Positions 1 to 11,629 of a DNA stretch of 64,000 bases are shown one piece after another (the first letter of the stretch is position 1; the number at the start of each line of letters is the position of its first letter). This DNA is from Zasmidium citrigriseum (taxonomy: Eukaryota; Ascomycota; Dothideomycetes; Mycosphaerellales; Mycosphaerellaceae). The position numbers were made by a program, and so were the translations under genes. Where the stretch lies: contig NHNW01000038.1 of assembly GCA_002786025.1 (NCBI GenBank), positions 124,001 through 188,000 of the forward strand, read 5' to 3'. Under the pieces are notes generated by a model, which ran no database searches, had not been told where the DNA came from, and saw only the letters and a list, made by a program, of their open reading frames with translations.

Positions 1-3000
1 CATCCGGCGGTGGGTGCGTTTGCGCGAGACCACGGGGAGTGCATGTCTCTGGCAGTCTCACAATGGCCAACCGTAGAATGCCCAGCGAATCCGATCCAGC
101 AGTCATCATGCCAGTTGCATGGCGCGGCCATCTCTCCCCGTCCAGCTTCGACTGTTGGCTCGGGGCCAGGCCGCCGCCTCGTCAAAGCAAGAGATGGATA
201 GGACGGCGCAGGGTGAGATTTGGATTGCGCCGTGGTGGTACTAAACTGGCGATCGTTGTTGCATGGGAAAATTTCTTATCGACATGCCGTTTCGGGGTGC
301 AAGGAAAAGGTTCAGGATAGAAAGGAGTGGAGGCGTTGAAGAGATGGGCGCCCAGGGAGGCTAACCGCATGCATGTGAGCAGCAGATTGAATCCTGCTGC
401 TACGCTACTACTTTGCAGCGCGATGGCTGGCTCGCTTGACCTCGCTGTCGTCGTCGCACGCTGGCTGGGCCGAGGGGCAGCGAATGGGACGGCGGCGTGC
501 GTGCCGGCTGGAGCAGCACGTACGACACGAGTAGCGGGCGATGATGGGCGATGGAGGAGGTGGATGGTGGATGGGCTGTCGCTGCTAAACTAGTCGTGCC
601 GCGCACCGCAGACATGCCCATCGTCGTGTCATCATCGCTGCGCTGCTTCCGCGATGGACGCAGATGCTGGCGGCGGCTAAAGGCTGTCATGCCGTTCGCG
701 ACGCCTGCGGTGGTGCGCGCCGGTGGAGTGCTTCATCTGGAGTCTGGACGGGTGAGGAGAAGCGCGGTGGGCATTCGTCAGCGCTTGCCCGCGAGTCTGC
801 CTCCATCGCTGTACAGTCGACAAGTACTGCTCCGACACCCGCCCAAGCACCGACTCCTCGCCAATAATCGGTGCCACCCAGCAAGGTTGGCCCCTAGCGC
901 GTCGCGGCCTGCGTTGGACGAGTGCACATCGCCGTCGTGATGCTGCGTGCAAGTCGCTGCTTTTGCCGTCCATCCACCTCGCCCTGAGTCGCACCGCTGG
1001 CATCAGATGAAAGGACCGAAGCTGTCGCCGGTCCCATCACATGTGCGCGCAATCGTGCCGTGGCGCAGCCTCTACTCCCCTGTCGCCGACTCGCCCTGGC
1101 CAAACCCGCGTGTGACGGACAGCGCGACCGGGGCCTCCAGCGCCCGCCAAGTGTGCATCCTTTGCGTTTGCATCCTCCGTCGTTGGACATCCATCCCGGC
1201 CACCACGTTCGTGTCCTGGCGAGCACAGTCTCAAGCAAACCCGTCGGAGAACACTTGGATCAGGATGGCCGTCTGGCCCCACGCGCGTCTCGCTTCGCAT
1301 CATTGTATCGGCGTCATCTAAACGCCTGCCATGCCCGGAACTATTGGATGACCTTCATCTCGTTATGCCTGCTGCCACCTGGAAGCTTCCAACAGGCTGC
1401 CGATATGACCTCTCATCACTGCACATCGCCAGTCGCGGGCAGAATCGTATCATCAACCTTAATCGCTGCAACAGCTTGCGGCGTTTGCCTTCTCCTCGCG
1501 CTGAGTTGGTCTGGCGGGGACTATCAAACTGGCGGTCAATCGGAGGAGGCCTCCTGCAGCACGTTTGACCCTCACGGCAGTTCCATATGTACCTGTGTCA
1601 ATGTACTTCGCCGGGCACGACTTTCTGCGGTCAGGATGGCTCCACTTGAACAGATGAACTGCAAATGCCACACTCGGCTTGCCGCCACAGCTACTCCCAC
1701 CATCTCTGCATGTCGTGCGGCGAGGCGCTCTTTGCTGGTCGGCTGCACACGGATTACCGCATCCCAATGGACTAGGTTTCGCCGGCCACATCCAGATACA
1801 AGTGCGACATCCAGCGACCGGCCTCTTATGCATCGACCCTGCAGCGTCATCTGGCTGTTCCTTTCAATCACCCTCCACACCAGCCGCATCGCGCTGGGGC
1901 TGGATACGTGCTATGTACTAAGCGCATACTATTGCATCACCTGCGGCGCGGTCATCTGTTGATCGTGTTCAACAACAATTATCGAGCCATCCGCCCATCC
2001 AATCCATCCAACGCGGGACGCCATATCTGTGGACACGTATTGCAAGGCTCCCGGCACCAAATATTCTTGGAAACGGCTTCAATACATTCCCTGTATTTGC
2101 CACTCAGACCGTGCATCTGCAACTGCTGATGGTGATGTCTTAGTGCGTGCGTTTGGCGAGAGCTGTGCGGATCCAATCCTGCTTCAGCTGCAATTCGTAA
2201 TTGCCCCGTCCAGAGGCTTGGATAATGGCGTGAAAGTATGCCAGAAAGTCAGCCCACGGGAAATCCTCGGTTCTGCAGAAGTGAATTCTAGTAGCGAGAA
2301 GGAGCTTGGCTCGGCTGGTTGGAACACCTCCAAACATGCTCCATCCGCGACCTTCCTAGCCAACTCCACCTCATCACCGCTATCATGTAACGTCTTCCGG
2401 TCTCATCAGCAGCGACACCCCGTACTACCGGACTCCAACAGCTGCCGCACTCGTCGTGGATTCAAGCTGGCTATCGCGCAAACTCAATCTCAGCATCTGG
2501 GATCATGTCCGTCTTACTCTTGGCCGGGCTCCGTACTCAGCTTCTCGCTTTGGGACTGGCCATGCCTATCTACTTTGGAGTCAAACTTTGCTTTTTCGCC
2601 ATCTTTGGAAGGATGCCTGGTATCCCTGTCTGTCTTTGCTGAGTAGCATTTTATCGGCGTGGTGCATCACTCGAAGCCACGGGGACCGATCAAGTACATC
2701 TGTTCCTTGAGTCGAATGCCCGCGGATCTCACAGGAGCAGCGCTGTCAATCGCACCAAGTCCATGACGAGGATGACCAATTATCTGCCTTTTGGATTGCC
2801 ATCGAGTCTCTCATGAACACTTGACTTGGTACGTCTGAACCTTTGTCGAAGTACAGTGACCTGTTGTCATAAGTCTACGACCTGGTTCCAGATGATCCGG
2901 GATATGGTACTTTTCATCGAATCTACATATCGAGAACCTTGCCTCTACTGGTCTTGCGTATTGCCCGGGTATTTTGGTGAACCCAGCTCGGCTATGCCCG

Positions 3001-5077
3001 ATATTCTCTACCGAGAACAGACATCCTATCCAACATGGATGAGATTCATCAAACACGGGTTCGATAATTCGCTGCATGGCCTGACATCGGTCTTCAAGAT
3101 CACGTCTACTACTGTACGAGAGCTTGCAATTAGGCATCGACGGTACCGGGACAACCATGGAATTGTTCTGCCCGCGCAGGCTTGGCGGCTACAACGATAT
3201 TTTCCATCTAGCTTTTCTGTTCATCATCAGGCGCAGATGAGCCGCCACTTCGCCATGGCCTTTCGTCACACGGTCACAACGCCCGCGCTGTTTCTTGAGT
3301 GGCATGGAGTTTGGCGGTCTCGATCCTGTCTCACTATTCAGTATCTCCTGAATCACCGGGATTCTCCATTTCGATGGCCATGGCGGAGAATTCGTATTCC
3401 CCGGCGAAGCTGATCAACGATGACTGCTGATTTGCTTTCCAGTGGCATCCTTCACCACCATGGAACAAGAGAAGTTGGTCGACCGATCACCGGCTTTTGT
3501 GACTCCTGCATCACACGCAATCGTTGTTAACATCATCAAGCTCGACGACGTGCGAAGTTGCCCGATGGCCCTGCTCGTCTCTCGTCACCATCTCATCAGC
3601 CAACAGATAAACGCTGTTCATGTGCGAACCCTTGTTTCCAAGAACTATTGTCTGCACGCTTCGGAACCGACATGCAGACAAACGTATTCAACATCGTTGC
3701 TAGTCAATGATACCATGCCTTGACTTTGCCACAGACTGGAAGGATGCTGCAAAGTTTCGCCAACTCATTTCCGGTCCGTGTATCTCTAATGCTATTGCAA
3801 CGAGCTCGTGGCAGTTCGAGCGAATCTAGATACATGCAAGTCTCCTTTACCACTTCAGACGAGCAGATGGGTTTGAGAGCGCTGCGCTGCAAGTTCAGCA
3901 TACGCCCCATGTGGTGGTCAGAGGTAGACAAAGGAGAGACCGAATCCACTCCTCTCTTTCTCAGGTGTCTGGTCCCAGACCAGCGCAAGTGCCACCTGAA
4001 GATCTCGCACGTCGCTCGCTGGAATCCTGCTTCTTACAGCCGATGATCGATAACACAAGCAATAAAAGAAGAAAGTTCTTATCCTCTCGAGCCGTGGTCT
4101 CCAGCATCGCAGGCACCATCTTTCGGACGCACCAAGGGGGCAGCGAAGGTGAGTCGCGGCGTGCACAGCAGGCCACAGCAGACTCCATCCTTCCGGACTC
4201 AGCCCTGCACGAAGTGCGTAGGAAAGGGATCCGCCGTGATCAGCGGGTACGAGGCTGCGACAAAAAACCCTTCTGCCAAAAGGGAAAAAGCAAGCCAAGG
4301 ACCTGCCTCTGACCGCACATTCGGTAGGCTGCTCTGAGACGCTCGGTAGGCGTTCTGAGTCCGGCGTACACAACACTTGCAAGTCAGAGGCAGATGAGAA
4401 GAAGAAGAGAAAGGGGGATAGAGGGGAGAGATGGAGAGCTTTTATAGCTTGCTCTTCACCTCCCCCTACCTCACATCTGTGGGCTTGTTGACTTGGCCTA
4501 GACGGTTGCGTGACTGCCTTTGGACCGACCACGAGTACCTCTCCAGGGACATGCGTCGTTGCAAGCCAGCGGCGATGCTGCTATCGTCGTGATCGTTGAT
4601 GCAGAACGTCACGGTGGCGGGTAAGGGCAATCTTCCTCACTCTCATCCTGCATTTCTCTTTTCTCTGGCAGCCTTTCCCTTTTCCTATCTCGCACGTCCA
4701 GTTTTCAATCTGTTGATCCGTGCACTTCTTCTTTGTTCGGGCTAGAGGTCTTGCAATTATCAATCCATGACCGAAGGTAGCAAACGATCAAGAGATACAT
4801 GTCGATGACGGTCTCGCTGGCAACCCATAGGGTGCGACGGTGAGCAGTGAAATTAGTTCAGTCTTGAGCTGGTCGTTTGTAGGCTTTTTTTCATGATAGA
4901 GAGCGATTCAGCCGTGTACATATGAGGAGTGGACATCTTGTGAATGGTAGCATTTGATCTGTTCAGGAAATCAATGCATCTGATAGTGCCAAGCCATCCC
5001 GCGGCTCTTCCCGCGCGTCGCTGCCTCTTCCATCCCGAATCTTGAATCTCAAACATCCGAACATCACATCCATCGCC
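1..5077. other. Gene-poor region, no supportable gene
   Basis: I see no coding region I can support here. Open frames reach 300 codons (1060-1962, plus strand), but they lack recognisable domains, have composition like random translation (rich in Arg, Ser, Pro, Cys, His), and compete with similar frames on both strands. The first 1.2 kb is GC- and CpG-rich. The last 300 bases form the promoter and leader of the ribosomal protein gene that follows. The stretch could hold a long non-coding RNA, remnants of an old element, or the regulatory region of a gene lying left of the window. Confidence 0.6.
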
Positions 5078-6055
5078 ATGCCGCCACGACTCCAGCTGCT
5101 CAGAAGAGCAGCGGTCACGATCCCGACTCAGCAAAGCTATCAGCCTCTCGCACCGTTTCTTTACCCCTTCCTCAGCCAGCAGCAGCGCTCGGCATCTATC
5201 CTTTCCTCCCTATCCGACACCAAAGGCGCGTACAATAAGAGAATCAGGAGAGGACGCGGTCCGGCCAGTGGAAAGGGAAAGACATCGGGACGTGGTCATA
5301 AAGGTCAAAAGCAGCATGGCAAGGTGCCTGCGGGATTCAATGGTGGACAGACGCCGGACTGGGTGGTTTCTGGCAAGAGGGGATTTGATAACCAGTAAGA
5401 AGGATGATATGGTGCAATGCTGTGATATACGTGCTGATGATTTTGAAGCTTCTCCGTGGATATGAGCAAGGTGAACTTGAACCGCATACAACTATGGATC
5501 AATCAGGGACGCCTGGACCCGACCCAGCCTATCACCATGAAGGAATTGAACAAGTCGCGCTGCGTACACGGCGTGAGGGATGGCATCAAGCTACTCGCTC
5601 GCGGAAAAGAGGAATTGACCACACCCATCAACATCGTTGTATCCCGAGCCAGCGCCGAAGCCATCGACACCGTGGAAAAGCTGGGCGGCACAGTCACCAC
5701 CCGCTACTACACCAACTTCGCCATCAAGAAAATCATGAGGGGTGAAATGGACCCAATCCACAGTCTACAATCACGCATCTCCATGTCGCCGGAGTCCCCT
5801 GAAGCTGCCGAGGAAGCCGCAGATGCAATGGCAATGGACAGGAAGAAGTACAGGTTTAGACTACCTGACCCGACCAAGAGAAAGGACTTGGAATACTACC
5901 GCGACTCGGCGCATCGGGGATATTTGAGTCATCTTGTGGAGGAAGGCCATGGCCCGAGTTTGTTCTTCAAGACGCCTGGCGCCGGAAAGAAAGACAGCAA
6001 GAAGGCCACCGGCAAGGCGAAGAAGCAACAGCAGGCGACGAATAGGCTCTGGTAG
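5078..6055 (+). CDS. MRPL10: Mitochondrial large-subunit ribosomal protein uL15m
   Basis: Structural protein of the mitochondrial 54S ribosomal subunit, orthologous to bacterial L15. There are two exons, 5078-5394 and 5449-6055, with a 54-nt intron (GTAAGA donor, GAAG acceptor). Splicing gives 307 residues and restores the conserved stretch [16 protein letters not shown]. The N-terminus is basic, Ser/Gln-rich and lacks acid residues, as expected for a mitochondrial presequence. At about residues 50-90 comes the glycine/arginine-rich L15 signature ([20 protein letters not shown]). The central domain ([15 protein letters not shown], then [22 protein letters not shown]) is the usual L15 fold, and a lysine-rich fungal extension follows. 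The start is the first ATG giving a presequence, in context CGCCATGCC. The family assignment is firm; mitochondrial location is inferred from the presequence and extension. Confidence 0.93.
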
Positions 6056-6539
6056 ATGTATTTGTATATTCATGTGTACAGAAGTATTATCGTCAAGCCC
6101 GCGGTGCACGATTCTCAATGACTATGTTAGCAATCGAAGCATGTCCCTCAGAAACGCCCTTTCATAGCCGCTCAGTCGCTCGATCACGCCATATAACATC
6201 GAATTTGTGCGAGTGAAGAAACAAAAAAACTGTCTGCAGCTTAAAGCCCACGAATGCATTGGGAAAGTGCAACCATCTAAACGACGATAGCGTGGCCTCC
6301 ATAGCCGCATATCGGCCCAGCTATCAAACGGTTGGCCGTAGCCATTCCCCTTACAAACATTCCTTTTTGCTAAACGGTACGGCCAAGACAGAGGTAAAAA
6401 TATAGAGAACAGTGGTCGGAGAATATCTCTCCTACGCGATCCTTTAAAACTCTCTTTTTCTTGACATTCACTCACTCTCCAAGGTTTCAACTTTAATTCC
6501 CATCTCATCCCTGGCGTTGCGACGCGCTGATTGGAAGAG
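6056..6539. other. Intergenic, 3' end of uL15m and promoter of DUF1275 gene
   Basis: Tandem spacing of about 480 bases. It should contain the uL15m 3' UTR and the promoter of the next gene. I see no further coding signal. The minus-strand open frame across 6122-6607 has no family features. Confidence 0.5.
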
Positions 6540-7491
6540 ATGTCCGAGGCGGCTTTCTCACCTTCACCACACCCTGCTGGGGACCGGCAAAAGGAGAGTG
6601 CGACCATTGAAGATGGAATTCAAGATGAGAAAGCGGGAGTGATTGCACGAAAACCGGGACTGTTTTCACGAGCGAGGCTTTTGGGACCGGTGGGAAAAGA
6701 GCATGGCGATTGGGCGCTTTTGGCGTCTTGTCTTGTGACGGGGATGGTTGATGCTGCTGCGTTTACGAATTGGGGTGAGTCGTGCCTTATGTGTGATTGA
6801 ATCCAGGATCGTTGGCTGACGAGATATCGATGGTATAGAGGTCTTCGTAGCGATGCAGACAGGCAACACCGTAATCCTCGGCCTCTCAACAGCAGGCAAT
6901 CCCTCCAACCCCTACGGCTGGCTAACAACAATGGTCTCCCTGGCCTCCTTCCTAATCGGAGCCTTCCTCCTCTTCCGCATCTCAAACTACCTCTGTCCCA
7001 AAGGCCCTTCATCGAACCGTCTCTGGGCCGGAGCGATATTCTTCATCCAGGGCATCCTCATCCTCATCGCAGCAGCGCTCGCGACTCCGGCAGGTCTGAT
7101 CCCACAAGACCCTGCGCCGATCGGACGATATCAAGAGAAACCCGAAGGCGTGGTGCACAACGTTTTGATCGTGGCTCTGCTTCCGCCTCTCGCCTTTCAG
7201 AGCGGGATGCAGATTGCGAGTTCGAGGTTGATGGGGTTTAATGAGTTGCCGGTAAATGTTTTGACGTCGACGTACTGCGATCTGATGGGGGATTTCAAGC
7301 TCTTTGCCCTGAACAACGTCAAGCGGAATCGGAGATTGGCAGCTGTCATCCTCCTGCTGATAGGAGCCATCTCCAGCGGGTGGTTGATGAGGAGTTCGGG
7401 AGGTCTGGAGAGTGTCCTTTGGATAGCGGCGGGGATCAAGATCCTAGTGGGAATATCGATGTGGTGCTTTTTGCCGACGGCTGAAGAGTGA
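6540..7491 (+). CDS. DUF1275 (YoaK-like) membrane protein
   Basis: Integral membrane protein of the DUF1275 family; its substrate is unknown. There are two exons, 6540-6774 and 6839-7491, with a 64-nt intron (GTGAGT donor, TATAG acceptor). Splicing gives 295 residues and forms the family hallmark NWEVFVAMQTGNTVI. Hydrophobic segments can be followed from about residue 60 (LLASCLVTGMVDAAAF), then TMVSLASFLIGAFLLF, AIFFIQGILILIAAAL, LIVALLPPLAFQSGMQI, LAAVILLLIGAISSGW and a last one before the short polar tail, so six membrane spans are plausible. The first 50 residues are polar and presumably cytosolic. An in-frame TTG lies three codons upstream, but the ATG at 6540 is the natural start. It is convergent with the P450 gene, whose stop lies only 82 bases away. 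Confidence 0.88.
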
Positions 7492-7572
7492 TTCGAACGA
7501 CAGATACCCATTAACAGTATAGAAAGATAGATATAGAACGAGCGGGTGCGCGAAACGAAAGACTTTTGTGAT

Positions 7573-9130
7573 TCAGGCCTCTACCGGTTTACAGAACGCC
7601 CGCATGTGATTCGAATTGAAGTGTGGCGAGAAGCATTCCGTCCAAGTGACATCCTCTGGCTTGGTCCCGTCTAATCTGAGCTCGAACCGGCGAAAGAGGG
7701 CAGCAAAGGCCATGTATAGTTCACACATCGCTAGATTCTGACCGATGCATCCACGTGGGCCTTTCGAGAAGGAGACCAGCCACTTGTCGAGCGCGGCAGA
7801 GTCTGGGCTCAACCATCTCTCTGGCTCGAACTTCTGTGGGTCGGGAAAGATTTCTTCAGACTCGTGAACGAAGCGGATGCTCTGGCCAACGACAACACCG
7901 CCCGGAATATGCTTCCCACTGATAATCGCTCCTGTGGGCGGCACTACGCGAGGTAGGGGATAGGGAACGCTGGGAGCCATGCGAAGACTCTCCTTGATGA
8001 CGGCAGTCAAGAATGGCAACTTCTCGAGTTCTTCCACTTTAGGCATGTTTTTGAGATCTGGCCATGCTTCACGGACCTCAGTCCTCAACCTCGCTTCAAT
8101 CTCTGGACTCTGGAGGATGTGGTAGGCTCCCAGCATGACGGTGTTCCCAGCAGCCTCAGCACCACCGAAGAACAAAGCCATGCCTTCCTCATAGAGACTC
8201 TGCGGCGAAGGAACTCCGGCTGCCTTGTTGAGCTCCGGGTCGAGTAGGCGATGGTAGATGGTCGGGGTGCCCGTCTCCTCCAATAACTGTGGATTCTTGA
8301 CATAATCATTTACCTGCTTGCTCACCAGATCCTGCAGAATCACCCGCCCCGAGAAGTTGGGATCCGTGTGCTTGGCCAGCCAGGCAGGCATCCCGAACAC
8401 CACCTTCCTCAGCAGCTGAAAGTGAAGGAACGCAGGAAAAGCAGGCAGACTGGCATTCATCGCCACCAGGACGGGATAACGAAAACCAGGAGCTTTGGTC
8501 GCCTCAACGTCTTTGGCGAAGCAGTATGTCGTGATGCAGTCAAGACTGAAGGACTTCAACCCGAACAACATGTCAGAGCTCTCTCCGTGAGCGTCATTGG
8601 CGGCCAGAGCATCACAAAGGCGGTCAATGTGTTTGCTCACAATGCCCTGCATTTCGAAAGTCGCACGTCTGGAAAACATGGGGGCGAGGACGTCTTTCCG
8701 TTGTTTGGCTTCGCGGTACGTGAGGAAGCCGAAAGAGCTGGCATCTTGACCGAAGGAATGATAGAGTTTTTCTTCTTTGTCCCAGCGGTTGGTGTTGGAG
8801 TAGATCTCGTGGTAGACTTCTGGGCGGGAGAAGTGGAGCTAGCAGGGCGTTAGCCAGAAGTCTATCTGTGCTGAAGTGAATGCAACGTACCTCATTGACC
8901 CCGACGCGGACGACTTCTCCATACTGGTCGTGCAGCTCTCGAAGGACGTCGGTCCATTTTCTGTGCAGGAAGACGTCGTTCCAGCATTTAAACCATCCCG
9001 TGCACGCCGCCGGTGGACCGGGGAATTTGGCCAAGGGATGGAGTGCGTAGTTGTAGAATAGTGTCCAGAGGCGATGGACTATCCAGGCAAGCAAGAGGCC
9101 TGAGATGATTGTGGTGATGTTGAGGGCCAT
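7573..9130 (-). CDS. Cytochrome P450 monooxygenase
   Basis: Haem-thiolate monooxygenase, 501 residues, probably anchored in the ER by its N-terminal helix (TTIISGLLLAWIVHRLW), which is followed by the hinge HPLAKFPGPP. Exons are 9130-8891 and 8838-7573; the 52-nt intron has a GTACGT donor and TAG acceptor in phase 0, joining GVNE to LHFSRPEVYHEIY. Visible P450 motifs are the I-helix region FFGGAEAAGNT, the ExxR motif in KESLRMAP near residue 360, FEPERW, and the haem loop FSKGPRGCIGQ near residue 440 with the axial cysteine. The sequence style resembles fungal P450s related to trichothecene-pathway hydroxylases, but the substrate cannot be inferred. No synthase backbone gene lies nearby, so this looks like an orphan P450. 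Confidence 0.93.
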
Positions 9131-10030
9131 CGTGTGACTTTAGCGGGTCGTGTTGAGGCAGCGAAAGATGTTTGTGGCGGTATCTTCTTGATTCCTCCCG
9201 GATTTGCTTGACTTGATGGCTCGCAGTCGTGCACCTCATTCAGTATCGAGACTTCTCGAGATATGATGCCACGAGGGGCAAAGACGCAGTAGCGTGGTCC
9301 GACTGCAGTAGTGGTAGTCAAGCAATATGTCGTGCAGCGAACTCCTTAAAGGCCATTCATCGCACGCTCGAGACTTCGGCCGTACATCCAGATGTCTTCA
9401 TCACTCCGACAAGGCTCTCTCGTTCTTGCACCACTCCCGTCGGAGAGGCCGTGAGCTTCGAAGGTGGCATGAGGATGATCCCGGAGAGAGCAACATCCCT
9501 GACCAACAGGCCAGCTCCGAGTGCATGGCCACAGTCATCGACCCTCTGCTGAGATAATGAGCAAAGCCGTCGACAAGTGATCGAGGATACGAAGCGTGAC
9601 GAGGAAAGAGGAAGCCACGAAGCGTAAGGAAGCAACAAGGAAAGAAGTACTTACCCTCTGTTTCCGTGCAAAGGCGACTGGCTGCATCGCGAGTCATCAA
9701 CGCATGACACCAATCTATCCTCAGCATGTTCCAAGCCAACGAGGAAGACTAAAAAGTCAGTACGATTGAGATCATGACCACTTTGATCGTGATAGAAATG
9801 CATGCATTCTTCCCTCGTAAGCGGGCGGGTATCCGTTGATTCATTAGTAGCAACATCCATCTGAAACCCCTTTCCTCAATGCAATCTTTTCCCACAATGC
9901 CGTGCAATCATACATCCCGTTCGCCTCGCTAAAAGTCAACAAAAAGCAGAGCCTCCCCGATCCAGGTAAAGTCCATGTAGTCCCGCATGCAGTCATCTCG
10001 AGGATATCTCATGAAAGTTTGTTCCGGCAT
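9131..10030. other. Intergenic, P450 upstream region
   Basis: Nine hundred bases holding the P450 promoter and the 3' flank of the rhomboid gene, both on the minus strand. I see no gene, repeat or RNA signature. Short open frames on both strands have no family features. Confidence 0.5.
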
Positions 10031-11629
10031 TTACAAAAGCTTAGGTTCAAAGACCATCTTGGTCAGTTCCAACAAGTCCCTCTTGGAGGACGTGCCGTTC
10101 GTGGGCTGAAAGTTGAGATTACCAACATTGCACCAGTCGGTTCCCGACACCTTGATAGGGAGGCAAGACAGGTACTTGCACCAGGAGCAGCCGGTTCTCC
10201 ATTCGTAGAAGTTCTTCAGGAGCAGGATGAAGCCGATCAGGACAGCAATCAATGCTGCTGCTCGCACCAGCCACCAGACCCACCAGACTGGTCGACGTTC
10301 CTTGAAGAAGCCAAGTGGATTCTTGACGAAGCTCTTGATCCCTTCATTGCGGCCATCGTCTTGGCGAGAGAGGTAAGAGTATTCGGCCGGATAGGTCTGA
10401 GATGTGCGTCTCGCAACAGCAGTCGGCGATCGCAGAAGACAGACGCCCAGCACCAGGCCCATCAGGAATCCACCAATATGTGAGAAGTTGTCCAGGCCAG
10501 GCAGAAGACCGAGCACGAAGGCAATGCAGATGTCCAAGATGATGAAGAGAAGGTCTTTGATAGGGCTCTTTCGTTCCCTCCAATTGTAAAGCAGGTCGAG
10601 TAGGGTGATAGCCAGGATACCAAAGAGGCTACCAGAACAACCGGTCGAGGCAATACCCGTCGCGGCGAAGTTGCCTCCAAGAACGAATCCAAAGATGCCC
10701 GCGGCGAAGTAGAGAATGGCGAAGCGAATGCTGCCAATCATCTTCTCGACATCACGAGCTAGTGTAAGCTGCAAAAGCAGATTGAAGCCGATGTGGATGA
10801 TCCCGGCGTGTAAGAAGATGGGAACGATGAATCTCCACCACTGGTCTGGTGCTGGCTTGTCATCGATGCTGCCGTTGACGTGAGGATTGCGGTCTGCGCT
10901 GAATCCACACAGGTCTGAAAGCTGGCAAGTAACGCTGTCTCCTGTTGTTGCGGTAGCGTTGGGGCAAGGCCAGGATATCTGTACACTGCTGTTCTGTACA
11001 CCTGGCATCGTGTGCATGCATGGCTGATATCTCGCGCCCATGTTGATGAGGACGTAAGGCGAGGGGCCAATCATGGGGTTGAAAGAGGGCTTGATCTCAA
11101 TCGGGGATCCAGTCAAGACGCCTGGCACAATCATTAGCGCATGGTGGTATTGGCTTTGTTTCTCTTCCTTACCATTTTTGATGATCTCCGCAAGGAACAC
11201 CACCAACTGTACAAATGTCAAGACAAACACGACCCATGTAATCTTTCCTTTGAACCAGCCGTCCTTGGTTGCTGGCCGCCTTCTCTTTCTTCTGGGATCT
11301 GCATCTCTTACGAAAGGATCGTCCTGCTCGTGGGGTAGGATCGGGGATACTGTATGCGTCGAGTCGTGCTTGGGTTTGCGGCCGTTTAGCGGAATCGCAT
11401 TCCCATCGTCGAAAGGATCTGGATCGTCATGTAATCGGCCACTGGCTCCTGAATACGACTGAGCGGGTGTCTGGTGCGAGTAGGCATGGGCGCCATCGTC
11501 AAAGGGCGACTGTGAAGGCAGAGGCGGCAAAGGTGCGCCGTGTCGGTCTGGGTAGTCGTAATCGTGGTAGGGATTGGCATGGGTGGTCGGCTGCGAGTTG
11601 TACGAGGAGTAGTAGTCGTTGGCAGCCAT
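10031..11629 (-). CDS. Rhomboid-family intramembrane serine protease
   Basis: Polytopic serine protease that cleaves within membranes. The N-terminal 125 residues are a Tyr/Pro/Ser-rich cytosolic tail, then a basic stretch (RKRRRPATKDGWFKG) precedes the first membrane helix. The catalytic serine sits in GCSGSLFG near residue 311, and the catalytic histidine in NFSHIGGFLMG near residue 363. The loop motif HAGIIHIGFNLLLQ and the family stretch FNPMIGPSPYVLINMGA are both present. The ATG at 11629 is in a strong context (GCCACCATGG); nine upstream in-frame codons begin only with TTG. A 51-nt intron (11172-11122, GTAAGG donor, GCTAATG branch, CCAG acceptor) is open in frame and easily missed. Removing it joins EIIKNG directly to VLTGSPIEIKP, as expected for the family, and gives 515 residues. 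The C-terminal region has a further hydrophobic helix and several cysteines. Confidence 0.9.
   Translation of the reverse strand: MAANDYYSSYNSQPTTHANPYHDYDYPDRHGAPLPPLPSQSPFDDGAHAYSHQTPAQSYSGASGRLHDDPDPFDDGNAIPLNGRKPKHDSTHTVSPILPHEQDDPFVRDADPRRKRRRPATKDGWFKGKITWVVFVLTFVQLVVFLAEIIKNGKEEKQSQYHHALMIVPGVLTGSPIEIKPSFNPMIGPSPYVLINMGARYQPCMHTMPGVQNSSVQISWPCPNATATTGDSVTCQLSDLCGFSADRNPHVNGSIDDKPAPDQWWRFIVPIFLHAGIIHIGFNLLLQLTLARDVEKMIGSIRFAILYFAAGIFGFVLGGNFAATGIASTGCSGSLFGILAITLLDLLYNWRERKSPIKDLLFIILDICIAFVLGLLPGLDNFSHIGGFLMGLVLGVCLLRSPTAVARRTSQTYPAEYSYLSRQDDGRNEGIKSFVKNPLGFFKERRPVWWVWWLVRAAALIAVLIGFILLLKNFYEWRTGCSWCKYLSCLPIKVSGTDWCNVGNLNFQPTNGTSSKRDLLELTKMVFEPKLL
11122..11172 (-). other. Stopless in-frame intron in rhomboid gene
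   Basis: The 51-nt segment has GTAAGG at its 5' end, GCTAATG as branch site and CCAG at its 3' end, and contains no stop in the reading frame. Retention would insert 17 residues directly after the first membrane helix. Confidence 0.8.

Noticed and set aside
1060..1962. 300-codon plus-strand open frame in the left region
   Set aside because: Composition resembles random translation of GC-rich DNA, several other frames overlap it on both strands, and there is no domain, Kozak-like start or splice support.
3918..4532. 204-codon minus-strand open frame
   Set aside because: Ser/Pro/Arg-rich low-complexity translation with overlapping frames on the other strand and no family features.
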